The notes beneath the pieces are model-generated. The model did not search any database, had not been told where the DNA came from, and saw only the letters and a program-made list of their open reading frames with translations. This document shows, in pieces, positions 25,478-34,460 of a stretch of 64,000 bases of DNA (positions are counted from its first letter, which is position 1; the number at the start of each line of letters is the position of its first letter). Source of the DNA: Bin22 sp965207275 (GTDB lineage Bacteria; Chloroflexota; Dehalococcoidia; Lucifugimonadales; UBA3495). The position numbers were made by a program, and so were the translations under genes. The DNA lies in NCBI GenBank assembly GCA_965207275.1, contig CBDBMH010000002.1, positions 1 through 64,000 of the forward strand, read 5' to 3'.

Positions 25478-28057
25478 CTACAGACGCGGGTCAACCGGCT
25501 CGCTTTCCAGGGCCAGCACTCCGAAGGCGCACTCGTGGACTCGATACAGCGGCTCACGGTCAACGAAGCGCTGCAACCCCTCCAGGCCCAACGCGAATTC
25601 CCGCAGCGCCAGCGACCGTTTGGTAGAGAGGCCACGGCGCCGCAGTCGTTGCAGGTTGGCGGGCAGGGTGTATTCGGGGCCGTAGATGATACGCAGGTAC
25701 TCTCCGCCACGGCATTTCATTGCCGGCTGCACCAGGCCGCGCCTGCCTGCGGCTACGAAGTCGACCGGTTTCACCACCATTCCCTCGCCCCCTGCGGAGG
25801 TCAATTCCTCCCACCAGAGAACGGCGTCCTCCTCCTCTTCGTGCGAGGCGAGGTTCACCACCCGGTGGCCCGTCGCCCGGAACAGCCCGGTATCTGCCTG
25901 GCGCAAGCGCTCGGCCATGGCCAGGTGCCAGAGGTGGTCCTTATCGGAATGTACCCTTCCCTCGCTGGCCAGCAGATGGAAGGGCGCGATTTTGACGTCA
26001 TCAATCGAGGTGACCGGCCAGCAATACCTGGCATAAGCCTCGCGGTAGAGTTGCGCCAGGCAAAGGCGCTGGTCGACCGACGCCAGGGTATCGCCGGTAT
26101 CAACTCCACGCGCCGACGCACCTTGCAGGAGAGTTTGCGCCGCCGACAGCCCGGCATGGGCCGAAGCTCCAACCGGCGCGTACTGCTCCAACACCAGTTC
26201 CTGGGCCTTCATCGACCAGGGCATCAGCTCGCAGTCCAGCAGCGCCCAGTCGGTCTCCAGGTCCTCCCAGAGGCCGGATTCGCCGCAGGCCGCCCGGACC
26301 CGTTCCAGGAACTGGGCTTCAAGTGCAGGGTCTTCAAAGAACCTCCGCCCCGTCCGGGTGTAGCACGTGCCGGCGCTCTCGCTGGTGATGCCGAACCGAC
26401 GTTGGGTGACATCGGCGCTGCGGCCCACCACGACCACGGCCCGGGACCCCATGTGCTTCTCCTCGCAGACGACGCTGGAGACGCCATTGGTGCGGTAGTA
26501 GCCGAAGACCTCGGCCGGGTGTTCGAGAAGACCGGGAAGCTTGCTGGTCTCGCACGGGGAGATGGTGGGCGGCAGGTAAACCAGCCACCGGGGATCCAAT
26601 GCGAACCGGCTCATCACCTCCAGGGCCGCCGCAGCCTGTTCCTCCCTGACGGTGACGTTGCCCCGAAGCCGGGTCGACACCACCCGTTTTCCCATCACGT
26701 CGTCGACGTGCAACAGATTCGACGGACGGTCATTGGTTCCGGCAACCCGGGGTTCTTCCTGCGGGCCGCCAACCAGGGGGCGCACCGCCTCGTAGTAGAC
26801 CTGCGCCGCCGGAACCGACACCAGCTCGTTTTCGGGATAGCGGAGCGCGGTGAGACTTCCTCCGAAGACGCAGCCGGTATCGACGTTGATGGTCCGGTTC
26901 AACCACATGGGCTCCGCCACCGGCGTGTGCCCGTAGACCACCGTGGCCTTGCCGCGATAGCCGGCGGCCCAGTCGGCGCGCACGGGCAGGCCCCATTCGT
27001 CCGTCTCTCCGGTGGTTTCGCCGTACAGGCAGAAGTCCCTGACCCGCGCGGAGGCCCTCCCCTGGTACTCCTCCTTCATCCCGGCGTGGGCCACCACCAG
27101 GTTGCCGCCGTCCAGCACGTAATGGCTGATCAGGCCATCCATGAACTGCGTGGCCTGCTGTTGGAATTGCGGCGATTCCAGTTCCAGTTGCTCCAGCGAC
27201 TCCGCCAATCCGTGGGAGACCTGGACGTTCCGACCCTTCAGCTTGCGGACCAGCTTGGACTCGTGGTTGCCGGCGACGCACAGCGCCGTACCATCCGTCA
27301 CCATCGACATCACCAGCTTCAGCACGTTGGCCACGCCGGGTCCACGGTCCACCAGGTCGCCGACGAAGACGGCCCTGCGTCCCCGGGGGTGGAACACCGA
27401 AAAGCCATCTTCTGCGCCGCGCTCGGCAGGCGGATGCGTGACCTGGTATCCCAAGTTCTCCAGCAGCGAGACCAGCTCATCGAAACAGCCGTGCACGTCT
27501 CCGATGATGTCGAAGGGACCCGTCTCATGCTGGCGATTGGTCCACGACGGCACCCGCCGGATGCTGGCCGCCGCCACATCCTCGGGAGTATCGAGCACGT
27601 AGACGTAGCGGAAACCCTCGCGTCGCAGCCCCCGGATGGACCGGCGCAACTGTTGCGTCTGCTGGCGGACGACGTGGGAGCCGAAGTTCCGATCGTCCCG
27701 CTCCCGGTTGCGGGCGAGACAGAGGGACTCGGGCATGTTCAACACGATGGCCACCGGAAGGCAGTCATGCTCCCGGGCCAGTTCCACCAGAGGTTTGCGA
27801 GCCTGGGGCTGCACGCTGGTGGCGTCAATGACGGTGAGGCGCCCGGAGCGCAGACGGGTGGACGCGATGTAATTCAGGAGGGCGAAGGCTTCCCGCGTAG
27901 CAGCCTGGTCGTTGGGGTCGTCGGCCACCATCGCCCGGCAGGCGTCGGAGGACACCACCTCAGTGGGTCTGAAGTAGCGGGCGGCAAAGGTGGACTTTCC
28001 CGAGCCGGACGGCCCGACCAGCGCCACCAGGCACAGTTCGGGGATTTCCAGTTTCAT
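25478..28057 (-). CDS. pnkP: polynucleotide kinase-phosphatase-ligase PnkP
   Basis: 859 residues. Three catalytic domains follow in the expected order: a P-loop kinase (GPSGSGKS, 15-22) that phosphorylates 5' OH ends; a metallophosphoesterase (GDVHG 186-190, GDLVDRG 233-239, GNHE 263-266, later VVAHAGM and VYGHTP) that removes 2',3' cyclic or 3' phosphates; and a nucleotidyltransferase ligase with the adenylated lysine in EEKHMGSR (K534). With Hen1 it repairs RNA cut by ribotoxins. The ATG at 28057 overlaps the Hen1 stop (ATGA), so translation is coupled. An open frame extends upstream to 28573 but overlaps hen1 and is not used. The length matches the family. Confidence 0.95.
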   Translation of the reverse strand: MKLEIPELCLVALVGPSGSGKSTFAARYFRPTEVVSSDACRAMVADDPNDQAATREAFALLNYIASTRLRSGRLTVIDATSVQPQARKPLVELAREHDCLPVAIVLNMPESLCLARNRERDDRNFGSHVVRQQTQQLRRSIRGLRREGFRYVYVLDTPEDVAAASIRRVPSWTNRQHETGPFDIIGDVHGCFDELVSLLENLGYQVTHPPAERGAEDGFSVFHPRGRRAVFVGDLVDRGPGVANVLKLVMSMVTDGTALCVAGNHESKLVRKLKGRNVQVSHGLAESLEQLELESPQFQQQATQFMDGLISHYVLDGGNLVVAHAGMKEEYQGRASARVRDFCLYGETTGETDEWGLPVRADWAAGYRGKATVVYGHTPVAEPMWLNRTINVDTGCVFGGSLTALRYPENELVSVPAAQVYYEAVRPLVGGPQEEPRVAGTNDRPSNLLHVDDVMGKRVVSTRLRGNVTVREEQAAAALEVMSRFALDPRWLVYLPPTISPCETSKLPGLLEHPAEVFGYYRTNGVSSVVCEEKHMGSRAVVVVGRSADVTQRRFGITSESAGTCYTRTGRRFFEDPALEAQFLERVRAACGESGLWEDLETDWALLDCELMPWSMKAQELVLEQYAPVGASAHAGLSAAQTLLQGASARGVDTGDTLASVDQRLCLAQLYREAYARYCWPVTSIDDVKIAPFHLLASEGRVHSDKDHLWHLAMAERLRQADTGLFRATGHRVVNLASHEEEEDAVLWWEELTSAGGEGMVVKPVDFVAAGRRGLVQPAMKCRGGEYLRIIYGPEYTLPANLQRLRRRGLSTKRSLALREFALGLEGLQRFVDREPLYRVHECAFGVLALESEPVDPRL

Positions 28058-29454
28058 CGCGTGAAGACCCCCATCTGGGTCGGCGCGCCGCGTTCGGGGT
28101 GTTCGGAGCCGATGCCGTGAAAACGCACGTCGTAACCCCGGCGCCCGGCAACCGCCTGGGCCCAATCCTGGAATTGTTTCCGTGTCCACTCGAAGCGGTG
28201 ATCCCGGTGCCTGAACTCGCCGGGCGGCAGGTTTTCGAACAGCGCGTTGTACTCGGAGTTGGGCGTGGTGATGACCACAGCGCCGGGTTGAGCCGCTCCG
28301 AACACGGCAGCGTCGAACGCTTCCAGCCGGTCCGGGTCGATGTGCTCGATCACCTCCATGGCCACCGCGGCGTCGAATCCGGCCAGCCGTTGATCCTGGT
28401 AGGTGAGGGACCCCTGGAGCAGCGTGATCCTTTCCCGCTGGGCGGCGGGCAGGTTGTCCAGACGCAGGCGAGAGTGGGCGGTTTCCAGGGCGCGGTGGGA
28501 AACGTCCACGCCGGTGATGGCGCGAAAGGCGGGTTCCCTGAGCAGCTCCCGCAACAGGTTGCCTTCTCCGCATCCCAGGTCCAGCACGCGCGTCGCGCCC
28601 ACCTCCCGCAGGGCGGCCAGCACCGCCTGAATCCGCTGCTCCCCCAACCGTAGCGGGGTTTCGAGACGCTCCTCATCGTGTTGCCCCCGCTCGGCGGCGA
28701 CGTTTGGGGCGACTTGGCCGTCATCCGACAGCCGGTCCAACGCCTGTAGCACCAGGCTGCGCTGCCGCTTCAGGTATCGAGTGGAGATCAGCTCCTGTTG
28801 GGGATGATCGCTCAGCCAGCCCGCGCCGAACCGCAGCAGCTTGTCCACCTCGTCGTCGCCAACCCAGTGGTGCTTGGCGTCATCCAGCACGGGAAGCAGC
28901 ACGTAGAGGTGGGCCAGCAGGTCCCGCAGCCTCACCACCCCCTTGAGGCCCACACCAAAGCAGGGACTGACCCCCCACTCGGGGAAGCCCGCATCCAGCG
29001 GGTGTTCCTGGATTTCAACGGCGTAGCCCAACGGCTCGAACAGCCAGCCAATGAGTTCAGGTCCCTCCCGGGACGGCAGGGTGGGCAGCTGGGCTTCCAA
29101 TGGGATCGGTTGTTGCGCCAGCTCGGGCCGTTCCCTGCAGTTGCCGGCCAGGGCGCTGTTGAACACCGACGCAATCGCCACGCTGAGGTGGGACGATGCG
29201 ACGTAGGGACGGTCGTTTACGTACTGCTGGAGCCAACCCGCCGAATTGGACGCGCCGGCCTTGGGACGCACCAGACCCACCGGATCGATATCCAGCAGGA
29301 GGGCGGCGGTGCAGCGGTCTGCGTCCGCCACGGAATAGAAGACGTGAGCCCTCCCGAAGGGAAGCGGGAACGACTGGAATCTCCCGGGGTTCTTGTGCAG
29401 CAGGTATCCCAGGTCCGTGGCCGGACGATACGTGGTGGAGATGGTGAGCAGCAT
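28054..29454 (-). CDS. hen1: RNA 3'-terminal 2'-O-methyltransferase Hen1
   Basis: 466 residues from ATG 29454 (MLLTISTTYRPATDLGYLLHKNP). The N-terminal half is the bacterial Hen1 domain that stimulates PnkP ligation. The C-terminal half is a methyltransferase with VLDLGCGEGNLL (about 290-301, S-adenosylmethionine site) and the metal cluster EVIEHIDP (367-374) plus RHRDHRFEWTR (416-425). Hen1 methylates the 2' OH at the repair junction so that the same ribotoxin cannot cut again. It is the first gene of the pair with PnkP. No strong ribosome site is visible; a GTG at 29481 is an alternative start. Confidence 0.94.
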   Translation of the reverse strand: MLLTISTTYRPATDLGYLLHKNPGRFQSFPLPFGRAHVFYSVADADRCTAALLLDIDPVGLVRPKAGASNSAGWLQQYVNDRPYVASSHLSVAIASVFNSALAGNCRERPELAQQPIPLEAQLPTLPSREGPELIGWLFEPLGYAVEIQEHPLDAGFPEWGVSPCFGVGLKGVVRLRDLLAHLYVLLPVLDDAKHHWVGDDEVDKLLRFGAGWLSDHPQQELISTRYLKRQRSLVLQALDRLSDDGQVAPNVAAERGQHDEERLETPLRLGEQRIQAVLAALREVGATRVLDLGCGEGNLLRELLREPAFRAITGVDVSHRALETAHSRLRLDNLPAAQRERITLLQGSLTYQDQRLAGFDAAVAMEVIEHIDPDRLEAFDAAVFGAAQPGAVVITTPNSEYNALFENLPPGEFRHRDHRFEWTRKQFQDWAQAVAGRRGYDVRFHGIGSEHPERGAPTQMGVFTR

Positions 29455-29609
29455 ATTGTCAATGGTACGACAGGCCCCCACCAGCGGACAAGGCTCGGAA
29501 CCAGTTACGCGTGAAAGAGATGGAGGTAGGGAAGACCGGCCCTTTCCGTGACGATGGTCCCTCCGATTTACCGGCGAGCAATTCGGGAAATGCGGCGTGC
29601 AGAATGTTA

Positions 29610-30470
29610 GAGCCTGTTTACAATCTCTTGAGGATTAGTACCGCGAAGGCGAGAACCACCATTTGCAGGCTGGTATTGAGCTTTCCCTCGCAGTTCTTCC
29701 AAAGGCGGCGGCACTTTTCCAGCCAGGCGAAAGACCGCTCCACCACCCACCGTTTCGGCAAGACCACGAACGTGTGCAACGCGTTGCGTTTCGCCACCTC
29801 CACCGAGGCCCCCAACAGGCCCTGCACCTCCGCAGCAAAGGGCTTCCCGCTGTAGCCCCCGTCCACCAGCACGTTCCGCACCCGGCTCAGGTCCGCCCGG
29901 CGTTCCTCAAACATCGCCAAAGCCCCGGCCCGGTCAGTAACACCAGCGGTAGTCACGCGAATCGCATGGGGCAGCCCCTGGCTGTCCACCGCGATGTGCC
30001 GCTTGATCCCGGACACCTTCTTGCCTGGGTCATAGCCCTTGCTCCCGGCGCTATCGGTGTTCTTCACGCTCTGGGAGTCCACGATGCAGAAGCTGGTCTG
30101 CTCTGTCCGTCCATTGCTCTTTCGGGCCGCCCCAACTAATTTTTTTTAAGACCCGCTCCAGAATGGACTCCTCCTCCGGGCCAGCCCGCTCGCTCCACTG
30201 CCGGAAATACTTGTAGCAGGTGCGCCAGTCTGGGAAGTCGGCAGGCAGCATCCGCCATTGGCAGCCACTTTTCAGGAGGTAGAGCACTCCGCAGAAAACG
30301 TCGTACAAGTCCACGGTACGGGGCTTGGTGCGCCGCCGGGCCGATTCCAGAAGGGGAAGAATCCGGGCGAATTGCTCCCGGGTAATGTCGCTGGGATAGG
30401 AATGAGACATGATTGCCCCGCCTCAGTAATGCCCTCAACATAACATATCCCAGAGATCGTAGACAGGTTC
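29610..30470 (-). mobile_element. IS5-family insertion sequence (IS427-like)
   Basis: An element of 861 bases flanked by TTA on both sides (29607-29609 and 30471-30473), a usual IS5-group target duplication. The ends form imperfect inverted repeats (GAGCCTGTTTACAATCTCT at left, GAACCTGTCTACGATCTCT read inward from the right; 16 of 19 match). It holds one transposase in two frames. It lies between hen1 and the fragment at 30555, so it may have separated hen1 from its promoter region. Confidence 0.9.
29618..30410 (-). CDS. IS5-family transposase, two frames
   Basis: The first frame (ATG 30410, stop 30051) is the DUF4096 part: SDITREQFARILPLL, VFCGVLYLLKSGCQWRMLP and DWRTCYKYFRQW. The second frame continues with IVDSQSVKNTDSAG (first catalytic D), GIKRHIAVDSQGLPHA, NVLVDGGYSGKPF (second D) and WVVERSFAWLEKCRRLWKNCE (E). 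The frames meet at a run of eight A residues on the coding strand (30140-30147), after which a +1 shift restores VGAARKSNGRTEQTS. Such A-runs are the normal frameshift sites in this group. All catalytic residues are present, so the element may still move. Confidence 0.85.
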
Positions 30471-30554
30471 TTAGTCGGGGGTTACGCCCCGGGTATCCGA
30501 GTCGATAATATATTCAAAGCAGGAGACTGGCGAATCAGCAAGCCAGCCCACCAG

Positions 30555-30720
30555 CCCGGGCCGAGATGGAGAACGCCAGGGGCGAGTCGCCGTACTGGAA
30601 GCGCAGCACCACAAGGAACAGGACGGCCATCAAGTGGCCAGGCGCTGGGCAGCCCGGATGGGCATCGCCGTCGCCGTGCTGGTGTTCCTGCTGGCGGTGA
30701 CCGTCTTGGTGGGGTGGTGA
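30555..30720 (+). pseudogene. C-terminal fragment of the coiled-coil membrane protein
   Basis: The frame reads KEQDGHQVARRWAARMGIAVAVLVFLLAVTVLVGW and stops. This corresponds closely to the last 35 residues of the gene at 24933-25388 (EQDGHQRARRWVARLGIAV...). Weaker nucleotide similarity extends upstream to about 30555 with frame changes. The DNA-binding domain is absent. It is a gene tail only. Confidence 0.75.
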
Positions 30721-30779
30721 CTGATCACATGGTGGGCGGGTCCCCGCAAGGGCTGGAATACCGCCCTGACCGGCGAAGC
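30616..30779 (+). repeat. direct repeat B: partner of 25272-25436
   Basis: It contains the same membrane-helix coding stretch (37 identical bases at 30659-30695) and the same downstream motif (GGCGGGTCC then AAGGGCTGGAATACCGCC). It marks the right boundary of the segment holding hen1, pnkP and the IS5 element. Confidence 0.8.
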
Positions 30780-30907
30780 GATTTCGGTACCCGTGGCCGC
30801 CGGATCTTCTTGCCCTAATTCGGCGGGCGGACTACCCTTTTCATCATATTGTCCCTGGTTGTTTTCCCGAGTGCGAACACGCAACCGATCATCAAGGGAG
30901 ACAGGCG

Positions 30908-32044
30908 ATGCAATGTATGTACGGTTTACCGCAAACGAAGGCTGCGATCTTGGCGATCCTCTTCACGGTGGCCGCCGGTATCTCAGCCTGCGGCAGGATT
31001 GCGCCGGATACATCGCTCCCGCCGCTCCCGACACCCCTGCCGTCATCCGAATTTAGGAGTGTTGAGCTGGACGCCCAAGGCTTCCTGACTGACATATACG
31101 GTGACAATGCCATTGGGAGGAGTGATGATGGGGAGCTGTGGCTCACCAACATCCGCACCGGCGAAGTCCGCCAGGTCACCGATGACGGTCACTACAAGTG
31201 GAACGCGGTATTGTCCAGCACTCACGCCGCCTGGATCGAGGAAGGCGAGGAGATCAAGTTGACCGGCGAGCGGGGCGGCTCGACGAACACTGCCCACGTG
31301 TTCGCGATGGACCTGCTCACCGGGGAGGCGCGCCGCATCACCGATGTGCCGGCCAACCGGAACCATCTCCGCATATCCGGCTCCCGGCTTGTCTGGCGTG
31401 ACAACCGCAACGAGTTCCAAGCACCCCGGGACCATTACGACATCTACGCCTATGACCTGAGCAGCGACCGGGAAATCCCGATAGTGGTCGCTCCCGGCAA
31501 CCAGCAGCACCCGACGATTCACGGCGACTTCGTTGTATGGTCCGACAATCGGAATAGTCCCCGGCTCGGGACTCGCGCCGAAGGCTGCCACAACCATCCT
31601 GACCGACAATGCGACATCTACTCCTACAACCTCGCCACCGGCGAAGAGAGGCTGCTGGCGCAGACGGGCAACAACAATGGCTTGCCTACTCTCCACGGCG
31701 ATCTGGTTGTCTGGCAGCAGTACCTGGAATCGGGCGGGTCGATCATCGTCATGCTGGATTTGGAAACCGGACAACAACTGGACATAGGCTTAGGCGGGCA
31801 TTCCGATACCCGGCCGCTCATATCAGCCAACCACGTGGTCTGTTCAGTCAAGGAGGCTTGCGACGTCCGCGGCTTCTTAGGCAATAGATCGGACACCGGG
31901 GTCTTCCAGTATCGGCTGGACACCGGGGAGGTGCGGCGGTTGTCCAGCTACGTCGAGGCAGGGGTGCTGCTGCACGACAATGTGGCGGTGATCACCGAGG
32001 GTTGCCATGCAGGATACCGACACTACGCCGTGTTCCTCGACTGA
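30908..32044 (+). CDS. TolB-like beta-propeller lipoprotein
   Basis: 378 residues from ATG 30908 with an AAGGGAG ribosome site. The N-terminus has a lipobox (TVAAGISAC), followed by a Pro-rich linker. The body consists of repeating blade-like units: GELWLTNIRTGEVRQVTDDGHYKWNAVLSSTHAAWIE, HVFAMDLLTGEARRITDVPANRNHLRISGSRLVWRDNRN, DIYAYDLSSDREIPIV ... GDFVVWSDNRN and DIYSYNLATGEERLLAQTGNNNGLPTLHGDLVVWQ. This is the TolB/WD40-type propeller common in exported proteins. It is probably a surface-bound scaffold or ligand-binding protein. It stands alone, with about 430 bases before it and 260 after. Confidence 0.8.
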   Translation: MQCMYGLPQTKAAILAILFTVAAGISACGRIAPDTSLPPLPTPLPSSEFRSVELDAQGFLTDIYGDNAIGRSDDGELWLTNIRTGEVRQVTDDGHYKWNAVLSSTHAAWIEEGEEIKLTGERGGSTNTAHVFAMDLLTGEARRITDVPANRNHLRISGSRLVWRDNRNEFQAPRDHYDIYAYDLSSDREIPIVVAPGNQQHPTIHGDFVVWSDNRNSPRLGTRAEGCHNHPDRQCDIYSYNLATGEERLLAQTGNNNGLPTLHGDLVVWQQYLESGGSIIVMLDLETGQQLDIGLGGHSDTRPLISANHVVCSVKEACDVRGFLGNRSDTGVFQYRLDTGEVRRLSSYVEAGVLLHDNVAVITEGCHAGYRHYAVFLD

Positions 32045-32306
32045 ACACGCGAAGAATTCGACGGACGTGGAGACTTTCACCTAAGTCGCCGGCGCCGCTC
32101 ACTCGGCAAATCGGCTCTGGTTACACTCATTCAACCGAAGGACCTCTGCAACGCCGATTCCTGCTAGCGATCTGTCCGAATACTGCTGACCCTGCCGGGG
32201 AGAGGAGACCCTTACCGCCGATTATTCTGTTCCCGCACTATTGTCCCAAGGTACGCCCACTCAAAGGGGACGCCGCCACTTGACTTGGATCACGGGTGGA
32301 GACCAC

Positions 32307-33260
32307 ATGATGAAGTACGTACTGTTTTCCTACGACGGACGAATCAGTCGCATCCAGTATTGGACCATGGGCATACTGCCACTGCTTGCGTTGGCGTTCC
32401 TCTGGGGCATCACGTTAATCCCTGTATCCTATCTGTTTCCTTGGGCGAGCATACTCGTCTCGATTGGAGCGATTCTGTGTCTGGTCTGGGGTTTCACTGC
32501 CGTTAGCGTCAAGAGGTGCCACGACATAGGGCATTCCGGCTTTTGGACTCTCTTCTATCTCATCCCCGCCGTTGCATTGGTTGGGGTGATAGTGTTGGGG
32601 GTGAGGCGCTCTTCCGGCCCCAACAAATACGACCAGGTCCAGGAATTACCCCCTTGGCTCCGTAGGGGGCAGATGGCACTTGCCCCTCTTGCAGTCCTTT
32701 GTGCGTTGTTCATCTACTACTGGCCCCTGTGGGAGCCAAGTTTCAACCCCGCTCCCCAGGTCAATTACGAAGGGCCAAGGGGGTTTGATCCGACGCCAGG
32801 GGAAATGCAGGCCGGCGCGGAAATCCTGCGGGCATCGGGAATCGTGGAACGAATCAATGGCGGGCAGGAATGGGAGCCGGTGCATCGTGTCTCTGGGTAT
32901 ACGTGGCAGAGAGGCACTCGCAGACTGACGGTGGAGGCCAAGTGGGCCGTGCCGGTGGAGCACTCGGGGCCGTGGTCGTGGACGAATTGTGATGAACCAC
33001 GCAAGGTGGTGACCCACCAGCGATACAGCAACATAACGATCCTGGAGGCATGGATCGATCTGGACGAAGGCCGTGTCCTTCATTACGACCCCAGTGTGTG
33101 GGAGGATGATGATGAGCAACCCACAATCGGCGGCTTTAATCCCTTTGGGCTGGTGCGTGTGTATGATGCCGAAACGGGGCGGCACCTGATTACCGGCCCG
33201 AAAATCTTCATCATGCCGCAACCAATTCTCTGCACGCCGGGGCGATATTATCGGGACTGA
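32307..33260 (+). CDS. DUF805 membrane protein with C-terminal extension
   Basis: 317 residues from ATG 32307 (MMKYVLFSYDGRISRIQYW), with GGTGGAG upstream. The first 115 residues match DUF805: the DGRISRIQYW entry, three or four membrane helices, VKRCHDIGHSGFWTLFYLIPAV and a SGPNKYD end. A further helix at about 130-150 leads to an extra domain of about 165 residues unique to this protein (WEPVHRVSGYTWQRGTRRLTVEAKWAVP), with several Trp and two or three Cys. DUF805 proteins are small polytopic proteins of unknown function. The role of the extension is not evident. Confidence 0.8.
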   Translation: MMKYVLFSYDGRISRIQYWTMGILPLLALAFLWGITLIPVSYLFPWASILVSIGAILCLVWGFTAVSVKRCHDIGHSGFWTLFYLIPAVALVGVIVLGVRRSSGPNKYDQVQELPPWLRRGQMALAPLAVLCALFIYYWPLWEPSFNPAPQVNYEGPRGFDPTPGEMQAGAEILRASGIVERINGGQEWEPVHRVSGYTWQRGTRRLTVEAKWAVPVEHSGPWSWTNCDEPRKVVTHQRYSNITILEAWIDLDEGRVLHYDPSVWEDDDEQPTIGGFNPFGLVRVYDAETGRHLITGPKIFIMPQPILCTPGRYYRD

Positions 33261-33435
33261 CCGGTCTGCCAGTCCACCCTCCAAACGGCCAAGCCCTTCT
33301 CCGGCAGTTCCAGAGTCCCGTGCGGTTTCAGAGTATGAGCCATGCCACTGATAGACCCGATACCCCAAAAGCAGACGGAAACAGTGACGTTTCCACCTTG
33401 CGTATTTGGTATCCGGCGGGATAATATAGCGGAGT

Positions 33436-33762
33436 ATGGGCCGAACTCATGACGGCGAGGCAGCGGCTATGGACAGCACCGAGACACCGGCGGACTACCC
33501 GGCCGCATCCGACGAGATGACGGCTGACCTGAACGCCGCCCTGGAAGCGGGCGACCTGGAACGCATCACGGGCATAATGGGGCGGATGGCCCGCGTCCAC
33601 CGGATGCGGCGGGTGGCCCGTGAGACCGGCCTGGGCGAGAAGAGCCTCTATAAGTCCATGCGGGCTGGGGCCAGACCCGAGTTTAACACCGTGCTGCGCG
33701 TCCTGGGTGCACTGGGCTACCGGTTGCAGGCTGTCCCGATCCATGAAGAGGACGGGGTGTAA
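33436..33762 (+). CDS. orphan addiction-module antidote (HI1420/HigA-like)
   Basis: 108 residues. The sequence LNAALEAGDLERITGIMGRMARVHRMRRVARETGLGEKSLYKSMRAGARPEFNTVLRVLGALGYRLQAVP is the typical antidote of the HI1419/HI1420 addiction module, an XRE-like helix-turn-helix protein. The RelE-type toxin that usually precedes it is absent; 175 bases of non-coding DNA lie upstream. It may be a solitary remnant or act as a regulator or anti-addiction protein. A second start at 33469 would remove the first 11 residues. Confidence 0.85.
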   Translation: MGRTHDGEAAAMDSTETPADYPAASDEMTADLNAALEAGDLERITGIMGRMARVHRMRRVARETGLGEKSLYKSMRAGARPEFNTVLRVLGALGYRLQAVPIHEEDGV

Positions 33763-33867
33763 AGCGTCTAGTGACCATCCGAGTTCGACGGTTCGCCCAT
33801 GCCGGACCGCATCGGAATAAAGCCATCGAGCCAAGCCGTGCCTTGTATTGTGCCGGAAAGAGGCAGC

Positions 33868-34332
33868 ATGAAAATCCGTTACAACGTGTACAACCGGGTA
33901 GCTCTAGCGCCAGCCGCGATTGCCCACCTATTGGCCTGGGCCGTTTTCTGCTGGGTGCTGTTGTGGCCCCATTGGTACCAAGGCGTGTCGGCAACTCCAA
34001 CCAGTGTTGACTCGGGGGAGGTGACCGCTTTGCGTAGGGATGTGGTCCTGGTTTCCGCGTCCTTCACCGAGGTCAACGGATGGTGGGCCCTGATTCCGAT
34101 GTTCATTCCCGTGCTTCTGACGGGCCTATCTCTCATGGCAATGCTCACTTGGAAAGGAGGACGGGGCGGTATTACGCTGATAGCGTCGGGATTGGCGGTC
34201 GCCCTCCTTGGCTTCTGCGGTCTGGCCTATCTTTCCTTCGGCGTACTCTACTTCCCTTCGGCGTTGGCATTAATCATTGCCGCCATTGTGGTTGGCCTCA
34301 GGCGCCGGTCGCCAAGGGCAAGCGCGGCTTGA
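33868..34332 (+). CDS. four-helix membrane protein
   Basis: 154 residues from ATG 33868, preceded by AAAGAGGCAGC; upstream open frame to 33799 is less likely. Four hydrophobic helices are readable. The last three, with the signature LTGLSLMAMLT ... GLAYLSFGVLYFPSALALIIAAIVVGL, align with the protein at 39533-39934 (FTGIALALVLT ... ALGYLGFGIGYIPSALAMLAVVLI). The two are paralogues. An external loop between helices 1 and 2 differs. No function is known. Confidence 0.7.
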   Translation: MKIRYNVYNRVALAPAAIAHLLAWAVFCWVLLWPHWYQGVSATPTSVDSGEVTALRRDVVLVSASFTEVNGWWALIPMFIPVLLTGLSLMAMLTWKGGRGGITLIASGLAVALLGFCGLAYLSFGVLYFPSALALIIAAIVVGLRRRSPRASAA

Positions 34333-34460
34333 CACGGGTGAATCCGGCGAGAACCGGCCTTCCCGCAGGCCATGTGCAACGAAGATAAATGAAATGAACG
34401 GAAAACAGCGTTAGCCGACGTGCTCACATCCCGTTAAGCGATAATCAGGAGGCAGCCAAC

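Noticed and set aside
25535..28120. 861-codon open frame on the plus strand
   Set aside because: It lies wholly opposite pnkP, whose catalytic motifs are all present on the other strand. It is a by-product of high GC content.
28058..28573. N-terminal extension of PnkP to residue -172
   Set aside because: It overlaps hen1 in another frame; the ATG at 28057 gives the family's normal start and an ATGA coupling.
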